Positions 33,535-42,859 of a DNA stretch of 57,166 nt are shown here, in pieces. This DNA comes from an uncultured Pelagibacteraceae bacterium. Its GTDB lineage: Bacteria; Pseudomonadota; Alphaproteobacteria; Pelagibacterales; Pelagibacteraceae. Numbering within the stretch: position 1 is the stretch's first letter; every line of letters starts with the position of its first letter. The stretch spans positions 1-57,166 of the forward strand of contig CACORJ010000008.1 of assembly GCA_902629575.1 (NCBI GenBank). Reading direction: 5' to 3'. The notes beneath the pieces are model-generated. The model made no database searches. It saw only the letters and a list, made by a program, of their open reading frames with translations, and was not told the origin of the DNA. Both the position numbers and the translations under genes were made by a program.

Positions 33535-35068
33535 TATTTTTATCTTTTTTTTTAAAAAGTATGTCTATTTTATTTAAATTATTACCTTTTGTTAAATACT
33601 CATTATTAGAAATTGTATTTAATTTTACATCGTTTTCATCAATGTTAAAAATCTTTAGTGCTTTTAGAGCAGATTCAGGGATAATTGGATACAACAGAAA
33701 ACTTATTTTTCTTACAATTTCTAATGTAGTGTAAACAATGGTATTTAATCTTATTTTATTGCCCTTTTGTTTCCATGGCTCTTGATCATTAAAATATTTG
33801 TTAGCCTCGAAAAGTGAATTAACAATATAATCAATGTAAAAATTGATATTTTGATCGTCAATTTTAGATCTAATTTTATCTAAATTATCTTTATATTTAT
33901 TTAATATTAATAAATCATCTTCTTGAAACTTAATTTCTAACGGAATTTTTCCATCACAATTTTTATTTGTAAAAGCAGTCACACGCTGACATAAATTTCC
34001 ATAATTATTAGCTAAATCACTATTAATACAATTTTCTAATCTTTCTTGAGAAATATTTCCATCATTTCCAAAAGAAACTTCTTTAATCAAGTAGTATCTT
34101 AAAGGATCTAAGCCATACTCTTTAATTATTTCAATTGGATCTAGTATATTCCCTTTTGATTTCGACATCTTTTCTTCACCAGACAATATCCAACCATGAC
34201 CAAATACTTTATTTGGTAATTCAATTTTAGATGCTAACAAAAAAGCAGGCCAATAAACAGCATGAAATCTCAAAATATCTTTACCAATTAAATGTAACGA
34301 CGCCGGCCAAAATTTTTTGAATAGATCATTTTTTGTGTTAGGATAATTTAATGCACTTAAATAGTTAGTGAGAGCATCAAGCCAAACATATATAACGTGG
34401 CTTTGGTTATTTGGAACAGGTATCCCCCAAGAGAAAGTTTTTCTGCTGACTGATAGATCTTTAAGACCACTTTTTACAAAGCTAATAACTTCATTTTTTC
34501 TAGATCCAGGAGAAATAAAATCTGGATTATTTTCATAATAATCTAATAAAGGTTTTTCCCACTTAGAGAGTTTAAAAAAATAAGACTCCTCTTCAATCCA
34601 CTCAACTGGAGATTTCGAGGAAATGGCTATTTTTTTTCCATCAACCTCCTCTATTTCATCTTCGTTATAAAAGGCCTCATCTGATACAGAATACCAACCT
34701 GAGTATTTAGAAAGATAGATTTCATCATTTTTTACAAGTTCGTTCCAAAGATATTGCACAGATTTTTTATGTCTAATTTCAGTAGTTCTAATAAAATCAT
34801 TATTTGATAGATTTAAAATTTTGGAGAGATCTCTAAAAGTTTCACTTATCTGGTCACAGAGAGTTTGAGGTTTCACCCCCTCTTTTTCAGCAGCTCTCTG
34901 AATTTTAAGGCCATGTTCATCTGTACCAGTTAAAAAAAGTACATCGAAACCATCAATCTTTTTGAAACGTGCAAAGAAGTCTGCGATTATACTTGAATAA
35001 GCGTGACCCATATGTGGTTTTCCAGATGGATAGTATATAGGTGTAGTAATAAAAAAATTTTTATCCAT
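33527..35068 (-). CDS. metG: Methionyl-tRNA synthetase
   Basis: Class I aminoacyl-tRNA synthetase charging tRNA-Met. The 513-aa protein has FITTPIYYPSGKPHMGHAYS (HIGH-equivalent HMGH), FLTGTDEHGLKIQRAA, and the KMSKSKGN catalytic loop near residue 300. The zinc knuckle cysteines of the longer E. coli type are not present, so this is the short, single-domain form without the C-terminal dimer domain. It overlaps holB by 8 bp. Confidence 0.97.
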   Translation of the reverse strand: MDKNFFITTPIYYPSGKPHMGHAYSSIIADFFARFKKIDGFDVLFLTGTDEHGLKIQRAAEKEGVKPQTLCDQISETFRDLSKILNLSNNDFIRTTEIRHKKSVQYLWNELVKNDEIYLSKYSGWYSVSDEAFYNEDEIEEVDGKKIAISSKSPVEWIEEESYFFKLSKWEKPLLDYYENNPDFISPGSRKNEVISFVKSGLKDLSVSRKTFSWGIPVPNNQSHVIYVWLDALTNYLSALNYPNTKNDLFKKFWPASLHLIGKDILRFHAVYWPAFLLASKIELPNKVFGHGWILSGEEKMSKSKGNILDPIEIIKEYGLDPLRYYLIKEVSFGNDGNISQERLENCINSDLANNYGNLCQRVTAFTNKNCDGKIPLEIKFQEDDLLILNKYKDNLDKIRSKIDDQNINFYIDYIVNSLFEANKYFNDQEPWKQKGNKIRLNTIVYTTLEIVRKISFLLYPIIPESALKALKIFNIDENDVKLNTISNNEYLTKGNNLNKIDILFKKKDKNND

Positions 35069-35993
35069 TTAAAACATTCTCTTTAATTTCAGTAAATAAA
35101 GATTCTTCATCTAAATTAAAAGTTTTTGTATCAGATATTCTTTTTAAAAAATAATTGTATTTATTGTTAATTCTTGAAGAAAAAGATTTATTTAATTTTC
35201 TTAAATAAAACTCAACAAAATCAAATATAATATATCGGATAAATGAGTCTTTCTTAAATTGATTATCTTTAATCATTATTATTAAAAAATCTTTTAAGTC
35301 ATAATCAGATAGTTTGTAGTTATTTATCTCTGAAAATTTTACAAGTTTATAAATATTACCAGGAGTAAAATAATAATTTATTAAATCAGGATGAACTAAA
35401 TTATCTAGCTCTGTATTTAAAATTTGATTTGAAATATTTAAACATTCTTTATGAGAGAGATGTATCTTAAAATTGATACATCTTGAGAGCAATGTTTTAA
35501 GAATTTTTTTATTATTATTAATAAGTATAAAATTAATATTTTTATTTGGTTCCTCTAATATTTTTAAGAGAGCATTAATAGAACTTTTATTCAATTGTTC
35601 GATGTTATCAATTAATACAAATCTTGGCTTATCGTTTAAGGAAGACTTATTTAAAGAATTTATTAGATTTCTTATTTGATTAATATCAATAAATTTTTTA
35701 TCCGGTAGTATATCTATTTTTATGAAATTAAGATTTGATTTATTGATTATTGTTTTATAAGCAGAACTCTCAGCATTTATCGCAAAATTCTTAATATCAT
35801 ATTTACACTTTTCGTCTAATGATAAAACGAAATTGATGAAATGATAAGCTAATGTTGATTTACCAATACCTTTCTCACCACTTAACAAAATTTTAGTTGG
35901 AAAATTATTTTCTTTAAATAATCTCACAAATTCCAGAAAATAACGTTCTAAACCAAAAAGTTTCCTTTGAGTATAAGGATAAATATCATTCAT
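35061..35993 (-). CDS. holB: DNA polymerase III subunit delta' (clamp loader)
   Basis: Component of the sliding-clamp loader. The 310-aa protein has an AAA+ Walker A-like ILLSGEKGIGKSTLAYHFIN near residue 35, a KPRFVLIDNIEQLNKSSINALL Walker B and sensor region, LKILEEPNKNINFILI, and KTLLSRCINF (SRC motif). The typical zinc-binding cysteines of delta' are missing. The neighbours tmk (upstream) and metG-tatD (downstream) give the classical holB context. Confidence 0.9.
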   Translation of the reverse strand: MNDIYPYTQRKLFGLERYFLEFVRLFKENNFPTKILLSGEKGIGKSTLAYHFINFVLSLDEKCKYDIKNFAINAESSAYKTIINKSNLNFIKIDILPDKKFIDINQIRNLINSLNKSSLNDKPRFVLIDNIEQLNKSSINALLKILEEPNKNINFILINNNKKILKTLLSRCINFKIHLSHKECLNISNQILNTELDNLVHPDLINYYFTPGNIYKLVKFSEINNYKLSDYDLKDFLIIMIKDNQFKKDSFIRYIIFDFVEFYLRKLNKSFSSRINNKYNYFLKRISDTKTFNLDEESLFTEIKENVLNG

Positions 35994-36601
35994 ATAATTT
36001 TATTGAGGTATTCAATGATTAATTTTTGATTATATGAAATATCAAGATTAGAATTAATGATTTTATATTTTTTTTTATTTTTTCGTGCTAATTTTAAAAA
36101 ACCTTTTTGGACTTTATCATAAAATTTATAAGAAAATTGATCATATCTATTTAACTTTTTTCTGTCTTGTAATCTCTTAATCATGTTAGTTTTATTTACA
36201 ATATTTAAAAATGTATAATCAACTTTAAAGTTCTTTAATAAAAAACGATTAATATAATTGATCAATTTGAGATCTACACCAAACCCATAGTGTTGATAAG
36301 CAATTGTAGAGTCTGTAAATCTATCAATTAAAATAATTTTTTTTTTATAAAATTTTTTCAACATTTTAATATTTTCGTTGCGAGATGCCATGTATAATAA
36401 AAAGTCTGTAATTTCATTAAAGTTTGTTTTTCTATTCAAAATTAGTTTTCTTATTTTTTCAGAATTGATATTACCACCTGGTTCTCTTATATGAATGAAA
36501 TCTATTTTCTTTTTTTTAAGATATGTAGAAATATTTCTTATATGATGTGTTTTCCCACTCCCTTCAATTCCCTCAAAAACAATAACAGGTTTTTTAAACA
36601 T
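35990..36601 (-). CDS. tmk: Thymidylate kinase
   Basis: Phosphorylates dTMP to dTDP. The 203-aa protein has a P-loop FEGIEGSGKTHHIRNI, the DR-containing IREPGGN, DRFTDSTIAYQHYGFG, and a LID-like RLQDRKKLNRYDQF. The length is typical. It overlaps dacC by 8 bp and holB by 4 bp, so the dacC-tmk-holB-metG-tatD run is one coupled series. Confidence 0.95.
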   Translation of the reverse strand: MFKKPVIVFEGIEGSGKTHHIRNISTYLKKKKIDFIHIREPGGNINSEKIRKLILNRKTNFNEITDFLLYMASRNENIKMLKKFYKKKIILIDRFTDSTIAYQHYGFGVDLKLINYINRFLLKNFKVDYTFLNIVNKTNMIKRLQDRKKLNRYDQFSYKFYDKVQKGFLKLARKNKKKYKIINSNLDISYNQKLIIEYLNKII

Positions 36602-37745
36602 CGCCCCAGATTAAATAATTCAAAGACTTAATTAATCTAGTAAAAATATTAACTTTTTCTACATTGTTAGCTGCTAATAAATCGTATTCACCCACTAATT
36701 CTTCATCATAAACTACTTTAAATTTTCCAATAATTTCATCTTTTTTTATTGGTGCCTCTATAGGACCATTGTATTTAACGACAACTTTAAGTAATTTTTT
36801 TTTAGCTTTTTTTATAGTTTTGTATATATCCTCTTTTACGTATACATCGACTTGTTGTTTTTTACCCAACCATACGTCCACTTTCGTTATTGGATTATTT
36901 GATTTATTTATTTCAACTAAATCAAAATTTGTTAATCCATAGGTTAAAAGTTTGAGGCTTTCCTTAGATCTTAAACTCTTTGTTTCAAATCCACTGCCTA
37001 CCGCTATCAATCTTCGTCCTTTACGTTCAATAGATGAAGCGAGAGAATATTTTTCTACAGCTAAATAGCCAGTTTTAATACCATCAGCTCCAATATTTTT
37101 ATAAAGAAGAGGATTTCTATTTCCTTGAGTTATGGGATCTCCTCCAGTTCTATCCCAGGTAAATTCCTTTATAGAAAACCATTCATAATACTTAGGGTGT
37201 TCTTTTATTAAATAATGAGACATTTTTAAAATATCTCTTACAGTTGAATAATTATCTGGATCATTAATCCCAGAAGAATTTGAAAAATTTGTATTATCCA
37301 TACCTAATTCTTTAGCTTTTGTGGTCATTAGAATTGCAAATTCTTCTTCTGTACCTGCTATTCCTTCTGCTAAAGCTATACAAGCGTCATTACCAGAAGC
37401 TATAATAATTCCATATAGTAAATCTTTTACTGATACTTCGTCTCCTACCATAATAAACATAGAGGAATATCCAGCTGTTGATAATCTCCATGCTTTTTCT
37501 GAAACTATAAATTTGTCATCAAGACTTAAATCTCCAGATTTAATTAGATCTAAAGCAATAATAGACGTCATTATTTTAGTCATTGATGCTGGGTAAATTG
37601 ACCGATCTGGCTCTTTTTCATATAAAATCTCCCCAGAAAAAAAATCTTGTAGAATTCCGGTTCTAGCTTTTATTTCAATAGTAGAAAATGAGTTTGTATT
37701 AAAACCAAGAATTATTAATAAAAAAAAAGTAACAATTTTATACAT
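36594..37745 (-). CDS. dacC: D-alanyl-D-alanine carboxypeptidase (penicillin-binding protein 5/6 family)
   Basis: Trims the terminal D-Ala of peptidoglycan side chains in the periplasm. The 383-aa precursor starts with a signal peptide (about 1-22). The serine-peptidase motifs are visible: SMTKIM (SxxK), the SGND motif, and KTGY (KTG). A C-terminal beta-domain and a final amphipathic segment with a SLNYLIWGDV tail may anchor it at the inner membrane. The RlpA-like lipoprotein gene lies just upstream (overlapping by 8 bp), followed further upstream by mltB, forming a wall-remodelling cluster. Confidence 0.92.
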   Translation of the reverse strand: MYKIVTFFLLIILGFNTNSFSTIEIKARTGILQDFFSGEILYEKEPDRSIYPASMTKIMTSIIALDLIKSGDLSLDDKFIVSEKAWRLSTAGYSSMFIMVGDEVSVKDLLYGIIIASGNDACIALAEGIAGTEEEFAILMTTKAKELGMDNTNFSNSSGINDPDNYSTVRDILKMSHYLIKEHPKYYEWFSIKEFTWDRTGGDPITQGNRNPLLYKNIGADGIKTGYLAVEKYSLASSIERKGRRLIAVGSGFETKSLRSKESLKLLTYGLTNFDLVEINKSNNPITKVDVWLGKKQQVDVYVKEDIYKTIKKAKKKLLKVVVKYNGPIEAPIKKDEIIGKFKVVYDEELVGEYDLLAANNVEKVNIFTRLIKSLNYLIWGDV

Positions 37746-38487
37746 TTTTAAGTATTTCTAAATTTTCAAAAAAAAGCGAATTCATTTTTTCAAAAGATTC
37801 TCTTAATGAATTTATATCACTAAATGGACCTAATAATACCCTGTAATTAGTTTGTGAAAGCTTAATCAACTTAATTTTTTTAATTGATGTCTCAGTCTTA
37901 ATTCTGTCTATCATTAAATTTGCAGTTTTTTTATAGTAAAAATCTGCAACTTTGATTGAATATGAGAAATTATCATTTTCTAAATTTTTTTTATTAATCG
38001 TACCCTCATTCAAATTACTTATCTTAATTCCATCAATAGGTGCTTTTTCAGCAACTTTTTTTTCTTCTTCAAATGTTTTTGCTTTTTTTGCAACAAAAGT
38101 GGAATTTTTAGAAATGAGAATTATTTCAATATAAGGTTCTTCAGGGTTAAGCTCAAGCATTTCAGCAATTCTATTACTTATTATTGCATTATAAAAATTT
38201 GAAAATTTTACTTTATTTGATTTTACTTCAGCTATTAAAAATTTATTATTTAAAGGATTTGTAATTTTAACAATAGAGTTTCTTTTTAGAGTTTTATGAA
38301 AAATATCAAAAGATCTGTTATTTAATTTTTTTACTTTAAGATTTTCATTGTAGATTAATGAAAATCCAGAATTCTTATATTTTTTTACTGTCCTAAATTC
38401 AGGTTGAGAAGAATTTTCCAATGTATATTGCTTACATCCAATTATAAAAGTAAAAATAACTAAAAATAATAAATTTTTATATTTCAT
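37738..38487 (-). CDS. rlpA: RlpA-like SPOR-domain lipoprotein with degenerate barrel
   Basis: A 249-aa lipoprotein precursor with lipobox IIGC (Cys18). Residues about 40-110 resemble the double-psi beta-barrel of RlpA lytic transglycosylases. The barrel histidine is present (His64 in IFHKTL), but the catalytic VxDRGPF segment reads VKSNKVKF (88-95), lacking the aspartate. The C-terminal 80 residues form a SPOR domain (FSYSIKVADFYYKKTANLMI, YRVLLGPFSD) that binds denuded septal peptidoglycan. It lies between mltB and dacC, overlapping both. It is probably septal, and may no longer cut glycan. Confidence 0.78.
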   Translation of the reverse strand: MKYKNLLFLVIFTFIIGCKQYTLENSSQPEFRTVKKYKNSGFSLIYNENLKVKKLNNRSFDIFHKTLKRNSIVKITNPLNNKFLIAEVKSNKVKFSNFYNAIISNRIAEMLELNPEEPYIEIILISKNSTFVAKKAKTFEEEKKVAEKAPIDGIKISNLNEGTINKKNLENDNFSYSIKVADFYYKKTANLMIDRIKTETSIKKIKLIKLSQTNYRVLLGPFSDINSLRESFEKMNSLFFENLEILKNV

Positions 38488-39478
38488 TTTTAAATTTATC
38501 TTTAAGAGTGCATACCGCTAAAGCAAATCTTAAGGATCTATTCCATTTCAAAATAATTTCATAATTCTCAAATACAATATAAGCAGGATTAAGTGTTTCT
38601 GCATCCGGAATTATATCTTTATCTGGGGTTATTATTGCACTTATCAAATTTTCATCTAAAAAATCTAATTTTGAATAATTATTTATATATTTTTTTAGAT
38701 ACTTAAGTTTTTTTTTATTTTGTAATTTTTTAGCTGAAACATTTAAATATTTTTTTGGAACATTTTTATCTAATTCTATCTTATAAAAACATGGTTTATT
38801 TTTTTTCCATCCAATCTTTTTTAGATAATTGGCAGCTGAGGGATAAGCATCTTCATTATTTTTTAAATCAATATAATCATCTTTATTATGATCAATCGCA
38901 TATTTATTAATTGTGCTTGGCATGAATTGAAAATAACCAAAAGCCCCAGCCCAAGATCCATAAAGGGTCTCATAATTGATTTGTTTATCTTCAATAAGTT
39001 TTAATAAAACAATTAACTCATTTGTAAAAAATTCTGATCTTCTTTGATCATAACTTAAAGTAGCTAATGAAGATAAAATGTCCATTTTACCCACATAAGT
39101 GCCAAAATTAGTTTCAATGCCCATTAAAGCTAATAATAACTCTTTTTCAATTTTAAATTCACTCTCTATTTTGTCTATTAACTTTTTATTATTATTATAA
39201 AAATTTAATCCAGATTCCTGCTTTTTTTTGGAGGTTCTTTTATTAATATATGTTTTTGTATCTTCATAAAACTCAGGTTGATATCGATCGTATTCTATAA
39301 CTTTGGGTAAAAATTTTACATTACTCATTACTTTATCAAAAGTGCTTTCTGAAATATCATTCTTAAGTGCAATTAATTTAAATTCTGATTTCCATCTAAC
39401 AAATTCATCTTCATTACTTGCAAAAATATTAGTTACATTTAAAAATATAATTATTAAAGTTAATTTAATTAATTTCAT
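38477..39478 (-). CDS. mltB: Lytic murein transglycosylase, MltB family
   Basis: Cleaves peptidoglycan glycan strands with formation of 1,6-anhydro ends. The 333-aa precursor has a signal peptide (about 1-20) without a lipobox. The catalytic glutamate is in LMGIETNFGTYVGK. The family motifs LATLSYDQRRSEFFTNELIV and YGSWAGAFGYFQFMPSTI are clear, followed by DAYPSAANYLKKIGWK. It overlaps rarD by 14 bp at its start and rlpA by 11 bp at its end. Confidence 0.93.
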   Translation of the reverse strand: MKLIKLTLIIIFLNVTNIFASNEDEFVRWKSEFKLIALKNDISESTFDKVMSNVKFLPKVIEYDRYQPEFYEDTKTYINKRTSKKKQESGLNFYNNNKKLIDKIESEFKIEKELLLALMGIETNFGTYVGKMDILSSLATLSYDQRRSEFFTNELIVLLKLIEDKQINYETLYGSWAGAFGYFQFMPSTINKYAIDHNKDDYIDLKNNEDAYPSAANYLKKIGWKKNKPCFYKIELDKNVPKKYLNVSAKKLQNKKKLKYLKKYINNYSKLDFLDENLISAIITPDKDIIPDAETLNPAYIVFENYEIILKWNRSLRFALAVCTLKDKFKNEI

Positions 39479-40343
39479 AAAGATCTTTAAGATATATAAT
39501 TACAGCAATCCAAATAATAATAAAACTTACAAATTTAACAAAAGAGAAATCTTCATTGTAGTAAAAAAAACCCAAAATAAACTGTAAAGTTGGTGTTATA
39601 TAGAAAATCATACCTGTAGGTCCCAGACCAATGAGCTCAACTCCTCTTACATATAAAAAAAGTGGAATTACAGTCATTGGGCCTGCAAGAACTAAAAATA
39701 TACTTAGTCCAGGATTGGAAAAATCAAAATCATTAAAACCATTTTTATAAATTAGATAAAAAGAAACTAAAGCAAAGGGAAATATAAACAGACTCTCAAT
39801 TAATAAACCTATATCAGTATCAACGTTAATTTGTTTTCTAACCAGATTGTAAAAGGCCCATGACAAAGCTACTATTAATCCAACCCACGGTAAGCTTTTC
39901 AGATTAAAAAATATTAATATTAAAATTGAAATTAAAACTAGAATTATCGAAATTCCCCTTTTTTTATTAAGTTCTTCTTTAAAAAAAATATATCCTAATA
40001 AAACACTTATAATTGGCATAATGAAATATCCAAAACTTGCATCAATAATTCTGTCCGTAGCAACTGCATAGATCCATACTGCCCAATTTATGAATATTAA
40101 TAAACCAGAAATAAATAATGCTCCTAAATTTCTTAAACTTGATGACACATTAATAAAAATATTCCATTTTTTAAAAACAGATGTAGTTAGAATTAACATT
40201 ACTGCAGTCCACAAACATCTATGAACAACAAGTTCAATGTGGCCAATAAAAGATACATATTCAAAATAAATTACACCTATAAAACCCCACCAAAAGGAAC
40301 CTAGTGAAGTTAAAATTAAACCATTATTAAAATTTTTATTCAT
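39465..40343 (-). CDS. rarD: RarD-like EamA transporter
   Basis: Integral membrane DMT-superfamily protein with ten helices in two EamA halves. The 292-aa protein has LGSFWWGFIGVIYFEYVSFI, HIELVVHRCLWTAVML, FINWAVWIYAVATDRIIDAS and FGYFIMPIISVLLG, FFKEELNKKR, and RGVELIGLGPTGMIFYITPT. This W/Y-rich pattern is specific for RarD. The substrate is not established. It is divergent from tRNA-Ser and leads the mltB-rlpA-dacC series. Confidence 0.9.
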   Translation of the reverse strand: MNKNFNNGLILTSLGSFWWGFIGVIYFEYVSFIGHIELVVHRCLWTAVMLILTTSVFKKWNIFINVSSSLRNLGALFISGLLIFINWAVWIYAVATDRIIDASFGYFIMPIISVLLGYIFFKEELNKKRGISIILVLISILILIFFNLKSLPWVGLIVALSWAFYNLVRKQINVDTDIGLLIESLFIFPFALVSFYLIYKNGFNDFDFSNPGLSIFLVLAGPMTVIPLFLYVRGVELIGLGPTGMIFYITPTLQFILGFFYYNEDFSFVKFVSFIIIWIAVIIYLKDLYEIN

Positions 40344-40428
40344 AGATTATCAAAACGAAATGATATTTGATCTAAATAAACTATTTTATGGTTGAATTAA
40401 ATATTTTTAATTATAAAAGTTCTTTCAT

Positions 40429-40518
40429 GGAGAGATGGCTGAGCGGTTGAAAGCACCGGTCTTGAAAACCGGCAAAGGGGCAACTCTTTCCTGGGTTCGA
40501 ATCCCAGTCTCTCCGCCA
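40429..40518 (+). tRNA. trnS: tRNA-Ser (anticodon UGA)
   Basis: A 90-nt tRNA with acceptor GGAGAGA/TCTCTCC, discriminator G and encoded CCA. The anticodon loop CTTGAAA, between CCGGT and ACCGG, has anticodon TGA, and a long variable arm is present, as in class II serine tRNAs. A TATAAA sits about 11 bp upstream. It stands alone between divergent rarD and convergent sdhE. Confidence 0.97.
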
Positions 40519-40527
40519 TTAAAACTT

Positions 40528-40785
40528 TCAATATTTAAAATTTTTGAATAAATTGTTAATCTTATTATCTTCAAATTGTATGTCTGTGCTTAAACCATTG
40601 TAGAAATTATAAAGATTATTATCATCAATCTCTAAAAGTTTAATCAATTGATTTAAGTCTTCCCCATTTAATTGATCTAAATATTTTCTTGTGAATGCAC
40701 CTAAAAGTTTATCCATTTCTTTTGTGCCGCGATAATTTGATCTGTAAATAATTTTTTTTTTAATTTGTTCTATATCAGCGATCAT
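40528..40785 (-). CDS. sdhE: FAD assembly factor SdhE (succinate dehydrogenase assembly factor 2)
   Basis: Small protein that helps attach FAD covalently to SdhA. The 85-aa sequence has the family signature: KIIYRSNYRGTKEMDKLLGA (RGxxExD) and NGEDLNQLIKLLEIDDNNLYNF. It has no membrane segment and acts in the cytoplasm. The gene lies divergently 22 bp before recG; sdhE-recG proximity is common in alphaproteobacteria and supports the call. It ends 9 bp from the convergent tRNA-Ser. Confidence 0.9.
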   Translation of the reverse strand: MIADIEQIKKKIIYRSNYRGTKEMDKLLGAFTRKYLDQLNGEDLNQLIKLLEIDDNNLYNFYNGLSTDIQFEDNKINNLFKNFKY

Positions 40786-40807
40786 AATAAGAATATAATA
40801 CCAGTTT

Positions 40808-42859
40808 ATGGATATGAAAAGAAATTATGAATACTTATTATCTGATCTCAGTTTACTAAAAGGTGTTGGGACTAAGACTTCAAATTTATTAAAGAGAAAA
40901 AAGGTTAATACTATTTTTGATTTATTATGGAAATTACCAAAATCTTACACTGATAGAACTTTATCATCTAAAATAAAAGATTTAAAAATAGATGAAATAC
41001 AGACAATAACTATAATTCCTCTAAAATATTCATTCCCTAGAGTTAAAAACTTACCGAATAGAGTTTTATGCAGAGATGACACTGGTGAAATAGATTGTGT
41101 TTTTTTTAACAGTTATGAAGGTTACATCAAAAAAATATTACCAATTGGCAAAGAGGTTACTATTAGTGGAAAAATCAAATATTTTAGAAATAAATATCAA
41201 TTAACAAATCCAAAATATATTTCAGAGGACTCTTCAATAATTAAACAAAAACACAATAGTTATTCATTAACTGAAGGTATCAGTGAAAAAGTTTATAATA
41301 AGATAATTTTACAAATAATAAATAATTTACCTAAAATTGAAGAATGGCATTCAAAAGATATTTTGAAAAAATTCGACAATATAGGTTGGAACGACTCTAT
41401 CAAAAAATTACATGAACCAGAAAATATTGGTAAATTTAAAGAAAATTTTTATCAAAGACTTGCTTATGATGAAATTTTTTCCACTTTTTTAGTAAACTCA
41501 GAAATAAGAAAAAAAATAAAAAGAATAAAAAAAACAAAAAAAAATTTTAATATAAAAAAACAAAATGAAATTATAACTAAGCTTAATTTTTCGTTAACAA
41601 ATGATCAAAATAAAACATTAAATGAAATAAATAAAGATTTATGCTCTGAAAATAAAATGTTTAGGCTACTTCAAGGTGATGTAGGTAGTGGAAAAACTAT
41701 TGTATCTTTACTATCTGCATTTAATACAATTAATTCAGGTTTTCAGGTTGCTGTAATGGCACCAACCGAAATATTAGCTAGACAACATTTTCTTTTAGCT
41801 AAAAAAATATTTCCTCAAAATATTAAAATTGAATTACTTTCTGGGAAATCTTCTTACAAAGATAAGAAAATAATTCTTAACAAGATATCCAATAAACAAA
41901 TTGATATAATTTTTGGAACACATGCACTTTTTCAAAAAAAAGTTGAATTTAAAAAACTTGGATTAATAATAATAGATGAACAACATAAATTTGGGGTAAA
42001 TCAAAGAAAAAAATTATCTGATAAAGCTGGAAAAGATTGCGATGTTCTTTTAATGACCGCCACACCAATTCCACGTACCTTAACAATGACAATTTATGGC
42101 GATATGGATCTTTCAATTATTCGTGAAAAACCAAATATTCGTAAACCTGTCAAAACCTATAGTAAACCTGAAAATAAAATTGATGACATAATAAAGTTTG
42201 TGAAAAAAGAAATCAAACTAGGTAATCAAATATTTTGGGTGTGCCCTTTAATTGAAGAGTCTAAAAAAATTGATCATTCCTCTGCAGTCAAAAAATCTGA
42301 ATACTTAAATAAATTATTTCCTAAACAAGTTTTTCTACTTCATGGTAAAACAACAACAGATGAAAAAGAAATAATTTTAAACAAATTCTTAAATAATGAA
42401 TTTAAAATTTTGGTTTCGACTACTATAATTGAGGTAGGTATAGATTTTCCAAATGCAAATGTAATAATTATTGAAAACGCAAATAAATTTGGTTTATCTC
42501 AGTTACATCAATTGAGAGGTAGAGTTGGAAGAGGTAGTAAAGAGTCTTCATGCATTTTAATGTTTAAGTCTAATTTGAGTAATAATGCAAAAAAAAGAAT
42601 TAATATACTTAAAGACTCTAATGATGGCTTTAGAATATCTGAAGAAGATATGAGATTGAGAGGTTTTGGAGACATTTTAGGTTTCAAGCAAAGTGGAATA
42701 AAAAACTTTAAGTTAGCTGATCCAATTCATAATCATAATCTTTTTATTCTGGCTGAAAAAGAAATAAGAAGAATTGAAAGTAGTAATGAAGATATTAGTA
42801 AGTTCAAACCATTAATTAAATTATACGATAGAGCTGATATAATTAACGATATTGCTTAA
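40808..42859 (+). CDS. recG: ATP-dependent DNA helicase RecG
   Basis: Double-stranded DNA translocase that remodels stalled forks and branched DNA. The 683-aa protein has the wedge-domain OB fold at the N-terminus (GVGTKTSNLLKRK, then CRDDTGEIDCVFFN), the superfamily 2 helicase motifs RLLQGDVGSGKTIVSLL (Walker A), IIIDEQHKFGVNQR, LLMTATPIPRT, and the C-terminal VSTTIIEVGIDFPNANVIII and QLHQLRGRVGRG. An alternative ATG lies at 40814. A TATAAT ends 8 bp before the first ATG. It overlaps the convergent DUF502 gene by 4 bp. Confidence 0.97.
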   Translation: MDMKRNYEYLLSDLSLLKGVGTKTSNLLKRKKVNTIFDLLWKLPKSYTDRTLSSKIKDLKIDEIQTITIIPLKYSFPRVKNLPNRVLCRDDTGEIDCVFFNSYEGYIKKILPIGKEVTISGKIKYFRNKYQLTNPKYISEDSSIIKQKHNSYSLTEGISEKVYNKIILQIINNLPKIEEWHSKDILKKFDNIGWNDSIKKLHEPENIGKFKENFYQRLAYDEIFSTFLVNSEIRKKIKRIKKTKKNFNIKKQNEIITKLNFSLTNDQNKTLNEINKDLCSENKMFRLLQGDVGSGKTIVSLLSAFNTINSGFQVAVMAPTEILARQHFLLAKKIFPQNIKIELLSGKSSYKDKKIILNKISNKQIDIIFGTHALFQKKVEFKKLGLIIIDEQHKFGVNQRKKLSDKAGKDCDVLLMTATPIPRTLTMTIYGDMDLSIIREKPNIRKPVKTYSKPENKIDDIIKFVKKEIKLGNQIFWVCPLIEESKKIDHSSAVKKSEYLNKLFPKQVFLLHGKTTTDEKEIILNKFLNNEFKILVSTTIIEVGIDFPNANVIIIENANKFGLSQLHQLRGRVGRGSKESSCILMFKSNLSNNAKKRINILKDSNDGFRISEEDMRLRGFGDILGFKQSGIKNFKLADPIHNHNLFILAEKEIRRIESSNEDISKFKPLIKLYDRADIINDIA

